Below, piece after piece: positions 35,907 to 43,785 of a DNA stretch of 64,000 nt. The notes beneath the pieces were generated by a model. It made no database searches, was not told where the DNA came from, and saw only the letters and a program-made list of their open reading frames with translations. The stretch comes from Streptomyces lateritius. GTDB lineage: Bacteria; Actinomycetota; Actinomycetes; Streptomycetales; Streptomycetaceae. Within the stretch, counting starts at the first letter, position 1. Each line of letters opens with the position of its first letter. Position numbers and translations under genes: made by a program. The DNA lies in NCBI RefSeq assembly GCF_014649715.1, contig NZ_BMTO01000002.1, positions 481,054 through 545,053 of the forward strand. Direction: 5' to 3'.

Positions 35907-36656
35907 ATGACGCGCACTGAAGAAGAGACCGAGAAGACGACCGGAGCGTCCGGTACGACCGAGGACCGGCAGGTCTACGGCGTGGGGACCGGCGGCCTGC
36001 TGGACCGCGAAGGGCTGCCCGCCTGGCTCGCCCCCGTCGACCGGGCCGCCCGCACCGTCGCGCCCGAGCAGCTCAGCCGCTTCCTGCCGCCCGCGAGCGG
36101 CGCCGGCCGTCAGTCCGCCGTCCTGATCCTCTTCGGCGAGGGCGAGCGCGGTCCCGATCTACTGCTCATGGAGCGTTCCGGCAGCCTCCGCTCGCACGCG
36201 GGACAGCCCTCCTTCCCCGGAGGCGCCCTTGACCCCGAGGACGGCTCCCCGGCCGACGGGGGCCTGCTGCGGGCCGCGTTGCGGGAGGCCGAGGAGGAGA
36301 CCGGTCTCGACCCCTCGGGCGTCCAGATCTTCGGTGTCCTGCCCCAGCTCTACATCCCGGTCAGCGGCTTCGTCGTCACCCCGGTCCTCGGCTGGTGGCG
36401 CACCCCCACCCCCGTCGGCGTGGTCGACCCCGCCGAGACCGCGCGGGTCTTCACCGTCCCCGTGGCGGATCTCACGGACCCCGCCAACCGCGCGACCACC
36501 GTCCACCCGAGTGGCCACCAAGGCCCCGCATTCCTGGTCGAATCCGCTCTGGTCTGGGGTTTCACGGCCGGAGTGATCGACCGGATCCTGCACTACGCGG
36601 GCTGGGAGAGACCGTGGGACCGGGCCAAGCAGGTCCCGCTGGACTGGCGTGCATGA
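35907..36656 (+). CDS. Nudix hydrolase, CoA pyrophosphatase type
   Basis: 249 residues. The Nudix signature runs from GQPSFPGGALDPEDG to LREAEEETGLD (G-x5-E pattern complete), preceded by the CoA-type SHAGQ motif. It likely cleaves CoA derivatives. ATG 35907 is chosen; GTG 35889 and 35901 are in frame. It lies between nth and the marP-like protease, the mycobacterial order. Confidence 0.88.
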   Translation: MTRTEEETEKTTGASGTTEDRQVYGVGTGGLLDREGLPAWLAPVDRAARTVAPEQLSRFLPPASGAGRQSAVLILFGEGERGPDLLLMERSGSLRSHAGQPSFPGGALDPEDGSPADGGLLRAALREAEEETGLDPSGVQIFGVLPQLYIPVSGFVVTPVLGWWRTPTPVGVVDPAETARVFTVPVADLTDPANRATTVHPSGHQGPAFLVESALVWGFTAGVIDRILHYAGWERPWDRAKQVPLDWRA

Positions 36657-36704
36657 CAGGCTGACCCCCGGGCGACCGAAGACGAATCTGCGAGGCTATT
36701 GACG

Positions 36705-37904
36705 GTGAACGTGCTGGACATCCTGTTGCTGCTCGCCGCCGTGTGGTTCGCGATCATCGGTTACCGCCAGGGTTTCGTCGTCGGCATCCTGTCGGTGATC
36801 GGATTCCTCGGCGGCGGTCTCGTCGCCGTCCTGCTGCTCCCGGTCGTCTGGGGCCAGCTGACGAACCACTCCCAGGTCTCGACCACGGCGACCGTCGTCT
36901 TCGTGATCGTGGTGATCGTCTGTGCCTCGGTCGGCCAGGCGTTCACCACCCACCTCGGGAACCGGCTGCGCCGGCACATCACCTGGTCACCGGCGCGAGC
37001 CCTGGACGCCACCGGCGGCGCGCTGGTCAACGTGGTCGCGATGCTGCTGGTCGCCTGGCTGCTCGGCTCCGCCCTCGCCGGCACCACGATGCCGACCCTC
37101 GGCAAGGAGGTCCGCAGCTCCAAGGTGCTGCTCGGTGTGGAGCGGGTGATGCCCGCTCAGGTGTCCAGCTGGTTCGCCGACTTCACCTCGATCCTCGCCC
37201 AGAACGGCTTCCCCCAGGTCTTCAGCCCCTTCGGCAACGAGCCCATCACCGAGGTCCGGCCCCCGGACCCGGCGCTCGCCGGCAGTCCGGTCGCCGCCCG
37301 CGCCCAGTCCTCCATCGTCAAGGTCGTGGGCACGGCGCCGAGCTGCGGGAAGGTCCTGGAGGGCACCGGGTTCGTCTTCGCCGACCGCCGGGTCATGACC
37401 AACGCCCACGTCGTGGGAGGCGTCGACGAGCCGACCGTCCAGATCGGCGGCGAGGGCAAGCTGTACGACGCGAAGGTCGTCCTCTACGACTGGCGGCGCG
37501 ACATCGCCGTACTGGACGTGCCGGACCTGGACGCCGAGCCCCTGCGGTTCGCCGAGGAGGACGCGCGCAGCGGCGACGGCGCGATCGTCGCGGGCTTCCC
37601 CGAGAACGGCTCGTACGACGTCCGCTCGGCGCGCGTCCGGGGCCGTATCAACGCCAAGGGACCCGACATCTACCGTCAGGGCGAGGTGCGCAGGGACGTG
37701 TACTCGCTGTACGCGACGGTCCGTCAGGGCAACTCCGGCGGCCCGCTCCTCACCGAGGACGGCGAGGTGTACGGCGTGATCTTCGCCCGCTCGCTCGACG
37801 ACGCCAACACCGGTTACGCCCTCACCGTCGACGAGATCCGGGACGACATCGTCCAGGGCCGCACCGCGAACCAGCAGGTCGACAGCGAGGGGTGTGCGCT
37901 GTAG
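36705..37904 (+). CDS. MarP-type periplasmic serine protease
   Basis: 399 residues. Four N-terminal helices (about 3-20, 27-47, 60-80, 103-122) form a CvpA-like membrane domain. The trypsin-like domain follows with His in MTNAHVVGG, Asp in RRDIAVLDV and Ser in GNSGGPLL. A Cys pair (PSCGKV and the final EGCAL) recalls the redox-linked disulfide of M. tuberculosis MarP, which is needed for acid resistance. GTG 36705 is preferred to TTG 36699, with GAGG 9 bases upstream. Confidence 0.92.
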   Translation: MNVLDILLLLAAVWFAIIGYRQGFVVGILSVIGFLGGGLVAVLLLPVVWGQLTNHSQVSTTATVVFVIVVIVCASVGQAFTTHLGNRLRRHITWSPARALDATGGALVNVVAMLLVAWLLGSALAGTTMPTLGKEVRSSKVLLGVERVMPAQVSSWFADFTSILAQNGFPQVFSPFGNEPITEVRPPDPALAGSPVAARAQSSIVKVVGTAPSCGKVLEGTGFVFADRRVMTNAHVVGGVDEPTVQIGGEGKLYDAKVVLYDWRRDIAVLDVPDLDAEPLRFAEEDARSGDGAIVAGFPENGSYDVRSARVRGRINAKGPDIYRQGEVRRDVYSLYATVRQGNSGGPLLTEDGEVYGVIFARSLDDANTGYALTVDEIRDDIVQGRTANQQVDSEGCAL

Positions 37905-37913
37905 GCGACCCGA

Positions 37914-37958
37914 GGCCGGCACGTGTCCGCGACGAGCGGTCGCGGACACGTGCCGGCC
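37914..37958. terminator. Very strong terminator after the marP-like gene
   Basis: A perfect 20-bp stem (37914-37933 with 37939-37958) and a 5-base loop GAGCG begins 9 bases after the stop. Confidence 0.93.
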
Positions 37959-37984
37959 CCGGGGCTGGGTGTCGGTCGGGGGTG

Positions 37985-38173
37985 TCAGTCTCGCGTGTGC
38001 CGGAGCCGCGCCGAGACCCACCGGGCCCGGCGGCGCAGGATGTGCGGGATCCCGATCTCCTGCGCGGAATGCGAGCGGCCGTGGTCCTCGGGGCCACTCC
38101 TCTCGTGGGCGCCCGGCACCGTGGCCGAGCGGCGATCGCGTGCGGTGTCACCGTAGTCGTACGTCCAGCCCAT
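37985..38173 (-). CDS. Small basic hypothetical protein
   Basis: 62 residues from ATG 38173 (MGWTYDYGDTARDRRS) ending RRRARWVSARLRHTRD. Codon third positions are GC-rich as in real genes and the frame is clear of stops. I recognise no family. The ribosome binding site is weak. It is followed by the terminator at 37914-37958, which supports transcription. Confidence 0.45.
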   Translation of the reverse strand: MGWTYDYGDTARDRRSATVPGAHERSGPEDHGRSHSAQEIGIPHILRRRARWVSARLRHTRD

Positions 38174-38292
38174 ACACCGACGTCTGCCCGTGGCCCAAGG
38201 TCGGTAACCGCCCCGGCGCCCGCCAATTGGAGTATGCGGCGGGCACATGGCCGTTCGCAGAACAGAGGTTCCCGTGGCTCCGCACGCCGGGC

Positions 38293-39234
38293 TCAGCGGT
38301 CGGGTTCGGGGTCCTTGAGCCAGTTGATGAGCTCCGTGGAGAACGCCACCGGATCCTCCTCGTGGGGGAAGTGCCCCAGGCCGTCGAAGAGCCGCCAGCG
38401 GTACGGCGCCTCCACGTACTCACCGGAGCCCGCCGCGCTGCGCGTCCGCATCGCCGGGTCCATCGAGCCGTGCAGATGCAGCGTGGGTACCCGCACCGGG
38501 CGCTTCATACGCCGGTTGAACTGGATTCCGTCGGGCCGCGCCATGGACCGCACCATCCACCGGTACGGCTCGATGGAGCAGTGCGCCGTCGACGGGATGC
38601 GCATCGCCCGCCGGTACACCTCGATCGCCGCCTCGTCCGGCAGCCCGGGCCCCGACCAGTCCTCGATCAGCCGGCCCACCAGGGCGGCGTCGTCGGCGAC
38701 GAGCTGACGCTCCGGCAGCCAGGGGCGCTGGAAGCCCCATACGTACGAACCGGCGCGCGACTGCGAGAAGTCGGAGAGCATGGCCGAGCGCCAGCGGCGC
38801 GGGTGCGGCATCGAGGAGACCGCGAGCCGGCGCACCAGCTTGGGCCGCATGACCGCGGCCGTCCAGGCGAGATAGCCGCCCAGGTCGTGTCCGACAAGCG
38901 CCGCGTCCGGCTCCCCGAGGGAACGGACGACGCCGGTGATGTCGAGCGCCAGGTTGGCGGGGTCGTAGCCCCGGGGCGTACGGTCGCTGCCGCCCACGCC
39001 GCGCAGGTCCATCGCCACGGCCCGGAACCCCGCGTCGGCGAGAGCGGGCAGCTGGTGGCGCCAGGTCCACCAGAACTGCGGGAAGCCGTGCAGCAGCAGG
39101 ACGAGCGGTCCGTCGCCCATCTCGGCGATGTGGAAGCGCGCGCCGTTGGCGGCCACGTCGCGGTGGGTCCACGGGCCGTCGATCCGTACGGGACTGCCGT
39201 TGCCGCTGCCGGTGCTGCTCTCAGGGACGGTCAT
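38293..39234 (-). CDS. Alpha/beta hydrolase, epoxide hydrolase-like
   Basis: 313 residues. HGFPQFWWTWRHQ is the oxyanion motif typical of epoxide hydrolases, VGHDLGGYLAW is the nucleophile elbow with Asp, and the late FDGLGHFPHEE provides His. It occupies the ephE position next to marP in M. tuberculosis. ATG 39234 shares ATGA with the stop of the holin-like gene, so the pair is coupled. Confidence 0.88.
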   Translation of the reverse strand: MTVPESSTGSGNGSPVRIDGPWTHRDVAANGARFHIAEMGDGPLVLLLHGFPQFWWTWRHQLPALADAGFRAVAMDLRGVGGSDRTPRGYDPANLALDITGVVRSLGEPDAALVGHDLGGYLAWTAAVMRPKLVRRLAVSSMPHPRRWRSAMLSDFSQSRAGSYVWGFQRPWLPERQLVADDAALVGRLIEDWSGPGLPDEAAIEVYRRAMRIPSTAHCSIEPYRWMVRSMARPDGIQFNRRMKRPVRVPTLHLHGSMDPAMRTRSAAGSGEYVEAPYRWRLFDGLGHFPHEEDPVAFSTELINWLKDPEPDR

Positions 39235-39707
39235 GCAGACGAGCGTCCCACAACAGCGGCCTTCTCCTGGACCGTGCCCGGCAGGACCGCCCGTTCGGGG
39301 CGGGGGTGCGGCTTGGCGTTCTGCAGGACCGCGGCGGTCCGCTTGGCCGAGTTGATGGACTTCTCCGGCTTCTTGACCTTCTTGAACTTGGCGTAGGCCA
39401 GGAGCCCGAGCAGCCCCGCCAGCAGCACATTGGCCGCGAAGGAGAGCAGGAAGCAGACGGAGATGTGCCAGTGGCTCCAGGCCTGGATGCCGTAGGCGAG
39501 CGCGAAGCTCAGCATCGGCAGGGAGAAGAGCAACACCGCGGCCGCGGCGCCGCCGGCGGCGCCGCCCATCGCGCCGCGCTTGACGTCCTGTCGGATCTCG
39601 GCCTTGGCCAGGGCGATCTCGTCGTGCACCAGCGCGGACATCTCGGCGGTCGCCGAGGCGACCAGCTGTCCGAGGCTGCGCTCGGCTCCGTTGACCGGGT
39701 CGCTCAT
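39231..39707 (-). CDS. Holin-superfamily-like two-helix membrane protein
   Basis: 158 residues: an amphipathic start with SALVHDEIALAKAEIRQDVKRGA, then two hydrophobic hairpin helices (about 52-72 and 82-105), then a Lys/Pro-rich tail. This matches the actinobacterial phage holin 3_6 family (PF07332), found as chromosomal membrane proteins without phage genes. Role unknown. It precedes and overlaps the alpha/beta hydrolase gene. Confidence 0.85.
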   Translation of the reverse strand: MSDPVNGAERSLGQLVASATAEMSALVHDEIALAKAEIRQDVKRGAMGGAAGGAAAAVLLFSLPMLSFALAYGIQAWSHWHISVCFLLSFAANVLLAGLLGLLAYAKFKKVKKPEKSINSAKRTAAVLQNAKPHPRPERAVLPGTVQEKAAVVGRSSA

Positions 39708-39745
39708 AGCTGCTCCCTCTTCTCTTCTACGGTTCCGACCTCAGA

Positions 39746-41155
39746 TCATGCCGGACTGTCGGCGTCATCGCGCGATGCCCCCGCCAGTTGTGCGCGCTCG
39801 CGGTGTTCGGCGGCCTTCTTCTCGTAGATCGCGGCCATGCGCAGGTGGTACTCCGGATTGTCCCGTTCGTACACGTCGGGGATGCCGTCCATGTCCTCGT
39901 CGCGCTCCTCGTCCGCGACCAGCGCCTCGTACGTCCGCACCCGCAGCTTGAGCAGGACGGTCGCGAGCACGGCCGCGATCAGGGAGCCGAACAGGACGGC
40001 CGCCTTGACCTCGCCGGTGAGGGCCTGGTCGCCCTCGAAGGCCAGTTCGCCGATGAGGAGGGAGACGGTGAAGCCGATGCCGGCGAGCGAGGAGACGGCG
40101 AAGACGTCCGGCCAGGTCAGGTCCTCGTTGAGTTCCGCGCGGGTGAAGCGGGCGGCGAGCCAGGTGCCGCCGAAGATGCCGACCGCCTTGCCGACCACGA
40201 GACCGAGCACGACGCCGAGGGTGACGGGCTGGGTGAAGACCTCGCCGATCGACTTCCCCGAGACGGCGACCCCGGCCGAGAACAGCGCGAACAGCGGGAC
40301 GGCGACGCCGGCGGACAGGGGGCGGACCAGGTGCTCGATGTGTTCGCCCGGGGAGTGCTTCTGGCCCTCCCGCCTGCTGCAGTCCAGCATCAGGCCCATG
40401 GCGACACCGGCGATGGTGGCGTGGACGCCGCTGTTGTACATCAGGCCCCAGACGACCAGGGCGAGCGGCACGTAGACGTACCAGCCACGGACCTTCTTGC
40501 GCAGGAGCAGCCAGAAGAGGGCGAGGCCCACGAGGGCGCCGCCGAGGACGAGGAAGTTCAGGTCGCTGGTGAAGAAGACCGCGATGATCAGGATGGCGAA
40601 GAGGTCGTCGACGACGGCGAGGGTGAGCAGGAACGCGCGGAGCGCGGACGGCAGCGAGGCGCCGATGACGGCGAGGACGGCGAGCGCGAAGGCGATGTCG
40701 GTGGCGGTGGGGACGGCCCAGCCGTCCATCGAGCCGCCCCCGATGGCGTTGACCAGGGTGTAGACCAGCGCGGGCACGGCCATGCCGCAGAGGGCGGCGA
40801 TCACGGGCAGGGCGGCGGCCTTGGGATCGCGCAGCTCGCCCGCGACGAGTTCGCGCTTGAGCTCGATGCCGGCGACGAAGAAGAAGATCGCGAGCAGCCC
40901 GTCGGCGGCCCAGTGCTGGATGGAGAGGTTGAGGCCGAGGACGGAGGGCCCTATGTGGAAGTCCCGTACCGTCGCGTAGCTGTCGCCGACGGGGGAGTTC
41001 GCCCAGACGAGCGCGGCGACGGTGGCGAGGAGGAGCAGCACACCACCGACGGTCTCGGTGCGCAGCGCGTCGGCCAGGTACTGCCGCTCGGGCAGCGACA
41101 GCAGGCCGAGGAACTTGCGGCGGCTGGGGGTGGGAGAGGGCGCTGGCGCGGGCAC
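39746..41155 (-). CDS. nhaA: Na+/H+ antiporter NhaA
   Basis: 469 residues with about 12 hydrophobic helices. WAADGLLAIFFFVAGIELKRE and PTATDIAFALAVLAV carry the family residues, including the paired acidic residues of the TDIAF helix and the following helix (VVDDLFAI). The charged C-terminal tail (DEDMDGIPDVYERDNPEYH) is longer than in enterobacteria and rich in acids, perhaps a pH or cation sensor. GTG 41155 opens the frame. Confidence 0.95.
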   Translation of the reverse strand: MPAPAPSPTPSRRKFLGLLSLPERQYLADALRTETVGGVLLLLATVAALVWANSPVGDSYATVRDFHIGPSVLGLNLSIQHWAADGLLAIFFFVAGIELKRELVAGELRDPKAAALPVIAALCGMAVPALVYTLVNAIGGGSMDGWAVPTATDIAFALAVLAVIGASLPSALRAFLLTLAVVDDLFAILIIAVFFTSDLNFLVLGGALVGLALFWLLLRKKVRGWYVYVPLALVVWGLMYNSGVHATIAGVAMGLMLDCSRREGQKHSPGEHIEHLVRPLSAGVAVPLFALFSAGVAVSGKSIGEVFTQPVTLGVVLGLVVGKAVGIFGGTWLAARFTRAELNEDLTWPDVFAVSSLAGIGFTVSLLIGELAFEGDQALTGEVKAAVLFGSLIAAVLATVLLKLRVRTYEALVADEERDEDMDGIPDVYERDNPEYHLRMAAIYEKKAAEHRERAQLAGASRDDADSPA

Positions 41156-41459
41156 GGGGGAGACCTCCGGTCGGTGGGCAGGGCGAAGCTCATGCCGACC
41201 AGACTTCCCGGCGCACCTAGGTCTTCTTGTCGCGTCGTCGACGCTTTCTTTACCTTACCTAACGAGCCAGGGTTGTGTCCGGCGGGTTTCACTTTAGGGA
41301 GGGATGGCTGGTTCGTCCCGTTGTGATCCGCCGCTGGGCGCGGGCGCCGGGCGCCGACCGCTGGAAGCCGGCCGTCGGCCGTCGGCCGCGCTGGACGCGA
41401 GTGCGCCCGCCCCGGGAGGCCGGGGCGGGCGCTCTTCTCCATGGCTGGTCCGGTCCTGG
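41156..41459. other. Intergenic region between nhaA and acs
   Basis: 304 bp without a recognisable gene. The nhaA end has a short AT-rich patch around 41245-41265 that probably holds its promoter. The acs end has a terminator hairpin. Confidence 0.6.
41403..41432 (-). terminator. Terminator of acs
   Basis: GCGCCCGCCCCGG (41403-41415) pairs perfectly with 41420-41432 around a GAGG loop, 28 bases beyond the acs stop. Confidence 0.88.
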
Positions 41460-43415
41460 TCAGTCCTCGCTGGAAGCGCTCGGCAACTGCGTCTGGATGA
41501 GCGCCATCACCGAGGAGTCCGTCAGCGTCGTCACGTCACCCAGCTCCCGGTTCTCCGCGACGTCCCGCAGCAGGCGCCGCATGATCTTCCCGGAGCGCGT
41601 CTTCGGCAGCTCCTGGACGGGCAGGATCCGCTTGGGCTTCGCGATCGGTCCGAGCGTCGTGCCGACGTGGTTGCGCAGCTCGGCGACGAGCCCGTCGCTC
41701 TCGCCGGCCGTACCGCGCAGGATGACAAAGGCCACGATCGCCTGACCGGTCGTCTCGTCGGCGGCGCCGACCACCGCCGCCTCGGCGACGGACGGGTGCG
41801 AGACGAGGGCCGACTCGACCTCCGTGGTGGAGATGTTGTGCCCGGAGACGAGCATGACGTCGTCGACCCGGCCCAGCAGCCAGATGTCGCCGTCCTCGTC
41901 CTTCTTCGCGCCGTCGCCGGCGAAGTACTTGCCCTCGAAGCGGGACCAGTAGGTGTCGAGGAACCGCTGGTCGTCGCCCCAGATGGTGCGCAGCATTGAC
42001 GGCCACGGCTCCGTGAGGACCAGGTAGCCGCCGCCTCCGTTCGGCACTTCGTGGGCCTCGTCGTCGACGACGGTGGCGGAGATGCCGGGGAGCGGGCGCT
42101 GGGCCGAGCCCGGCTTCGTCTCGGTGACGCCGGGCAGCGGCGAGATCATCATCGCGCCGGTCTCCGTCTGCCACCACGTGTCCACGATCGGGGTCTTGCC
42201 GGCGCCGATGTGCTCGCGGTACCAGATCCACGCCTCGGGGTTGATCGGCTCGCCGACCGAGCCGAGCACGCGCAGGCTCGACAGGTCGAACTTCGCGGGG
42301 ATGTCGTCGCCCCACTTCATGAACGTACGGATCGCGGTCGGCGCGGTGTAGAGGATCGTGACGCCGTACTTCTGGACGATCTCCCAGAACCGGCCCTGGT
42401 GCGGGGTGTCCGGCGTGCCCTCGTACATGACCTGCGTCGCGCCGTTGGCCAGCGGTCCGTACGTGATGTACGAGTGCCCGGTCACCCAGCCGATGTCGGC
42501 GGTGCACCAGTAGACGTCGGTCTCCGGCTTGAGGTCGAAGACGGCGTGGTGGGTGTACGCGGCCTGGGTGAGGTAGCCGCCGGAGGTGTGCAGGATGCCC
42601 TTCGGCTTACCCGTCGTTCCGGAGGTGTAGAGGATGAAGAGCGGGTGTTCGGCCTCGAACGCCTCGGGGGTGTGGTCGGCGGACTGGCGGGCGACGATGT
42701 CGTGCCACCACACGTCCCGGCCCTCGGTCCAGGCGACGTCCTGACCGGTGCGGCGGACGACGAGGACGTTGCGCACGCGGTCGACCCGGCCGAGGGCCTC
42801 GTCGACGGCGGGCTTGAGCGCGGAGGGCTTGCCCCGGCGGTAGCCGCCGTCCGCCGTGATGACGAGCTTGGCGTCGGCGTCCTCGATGCGCGTGGCGATG
42901 GCGTCGGCGGAGAAACCGCCGAAGACCACGGAGTGCGCGGCGCCGATGCGGGCGCAGGCCAGCATCGAGACGACGGCCTCGGGGATCATCGGGAGGTAGA
43001 TCGCGACCCGGTCGCCCTTGGTGACGCCCAGCTCGGTCAGGGCGTGGGCGGCCCGGGAGACCTCGTCCTTCAGTTCGGCGTAGGTGATGGCGCGGCTGTC
43101 ACCCGGCTCGCCCTCGAAGTGGAGGGCGACCCGGTCGCCGTTGCCGGCCTCGACGTGCCGGTCGACGCAGTTGTACGCCACGTTGAGCGTGCCGTCGGCG
43201 AACCACTTGGCGAACGGCGGGTTCGACCAGTCGAGGGTCTCGGTCGGCTCGGTGGCCCAGGTGAGCCGCCTCGCCTGCTCGGCCCAGAAGCCAAGCCTGT
43301 CCGCCGCGGCCTGCTCGTACGCCTCCGCCGTCACGTTGGCGTGCGCGGCCAGCTCGGCCGGCGGTGCGAACCGACGCTCCTCACGAAGCAGGTTGGCCAG
43401 GCTTTCGTTGCTCAC
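41460..43415 (-). CDS. acsA: Acetyl-CoA synthetase
   Basis: 651-residue AMP-forming enzyme, complete. The N-terminal ACS domain has WSNPPFAKWFADG; the AMP-binding loop is LYTSGTTGKPKG; WWQTETG and the hinge GRVDDVMLVSGHNI are standard; the C-terminal PKTRSGKIMRR holds the lysine regulated by acetylation. It activates acetate for the TCA cycle and lipid synthesis. A DasR-like box lies about 95 bases upstream. Confidence 0.97.
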   Translation of the reverse strand: MSNESLANLLREERRFAPPAELAAHANVTAEAYEQAAADRLGFWAEQARRLTWATEPTETLDWSNPPFAKWFADGTLNVAYNCVDRHVEAGNGDRVALHFEGEPGDSRAITYAELKDEVSRAAHALTELGVTKGDRVAIYLPMIPEAVVSMLACARIGAAHSVVFGGFSADAIATRIEDADAKLVITADGGYRRGKPSALKPAVDEALGRVDRVRNVLVVRRTGQDVAWTEGRDVWWHDIVARQSADHTPEAFEAEHPLFILYTSGTTGKPKGILHTSGGYLTQAAYTHHAVFDLKPETDVYWCTADIGWVTGHSYITYGPLANGATQVMYEGTPDTPHQGRFWEIVQKYGVTILYTAPTAIRTFMKWGDDIPAKFDLSSLRVLGSVGEPINPEAWIWYREHIGAGKTPIVDTWWQTETGAMMISPLPGVTETKPGSAQRPLPGISATVVDDEAHEVPNGGGGYLVLTEPWPSMLRTIWGDDQRFLDTYWSRFEGKYFAGDGAKKDEDGDIWLLGRVDDVMLVSGHNISTTEVESALVSHPSVAEAAVVGAADETTGQAIVAFVILRGTAGESDGLVAELRNHVGTTLGPIAKPKRILPVQELPKTRSGKIMRRLLRDVAENRELGDVTTLTDSSVMALIQTQLPSASSED

Positions 43416-43508
43416 GACATCTCCCTTTCCCAGGGCGTCCTATGTGCCTATGTGTCCCGCGTCATAGCTCATCAGTCAGATGCCCGGGTGACAAGGGTCT
43501 CCAGGAAA

Positions 43509-43523
43509 TTGGTTTAGACCTGT
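43509..43523 (-). promoter_or_regulatory. DasR-like box upstream of acs
   Basis: TTGGTTTAGACCTGT matches 10 of the 12 core bases of the DasR element TGGTCTAGACCA and lies about 95 bases before the acs start. It resembles the pair at the chitinase gene. Binding is unproven. Confidence 0.45.
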
Positions 43524-43542
43524 GAGCGGATGGGCGTGGGGT

Positions 43543-43580
43543 TGGCCCCTCCCTCCCGGGGCGGCGGGAAGAAGGGGCCA
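43543..43580 (-). terminator. Terminator of the SulP-carbonic anhydrase gene
   Basis: A 16-bp imperfect stem (TGGCCCCT at 43543 pairs with its complement ending 43580, two mismatches, 6-base loop), 32 bases after the stop. Confidence 0.75.
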
Positions 43581-43611
43581 CACACTCTCACGGACGTCCG
43601 CACGGGAAGGT

Positions 43612-43785
43612 TCAGGACGCGTGCGCTTCCTCCCGGGGCGGCACGCGACCCGGCTCGTGCTCCACGTCATGGGCAGGTACGCAGTCCTCGCCCCGGGCGG
43701 GTACGTGCTCGTCCTCCCGGGCCGGTACGCGGACCTCCTCCCAGGACGGCACGAAATCGTTCCCCTCGCGGGTGGGTACGCGGTC
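43612..43785. repeat. Degenerate repeat encoding the VPxRE tail
   Basis: A roughly 24-base period (8 residues, V-P-A-R-E-D-E-H and variants) repeats about five to six times at the 3' end of the SulP-anhydrase gene. On the plus strand it appears as repeated GGTACG...CTCCTC blocks. Confidence 0.8.

Noticed and set aside
39231..39707. Holin family as a prophage sign
   Set aside because: No other phage genes; this family is a normal chromosomal membrane protein in actinobacteria.
41249..41265. TTAGGTAAGGTAAAG-like sequence before nhaA as an iron box
   Set aside because: Only one half matches the IdeR/DmdR consensus and there is no dyad.
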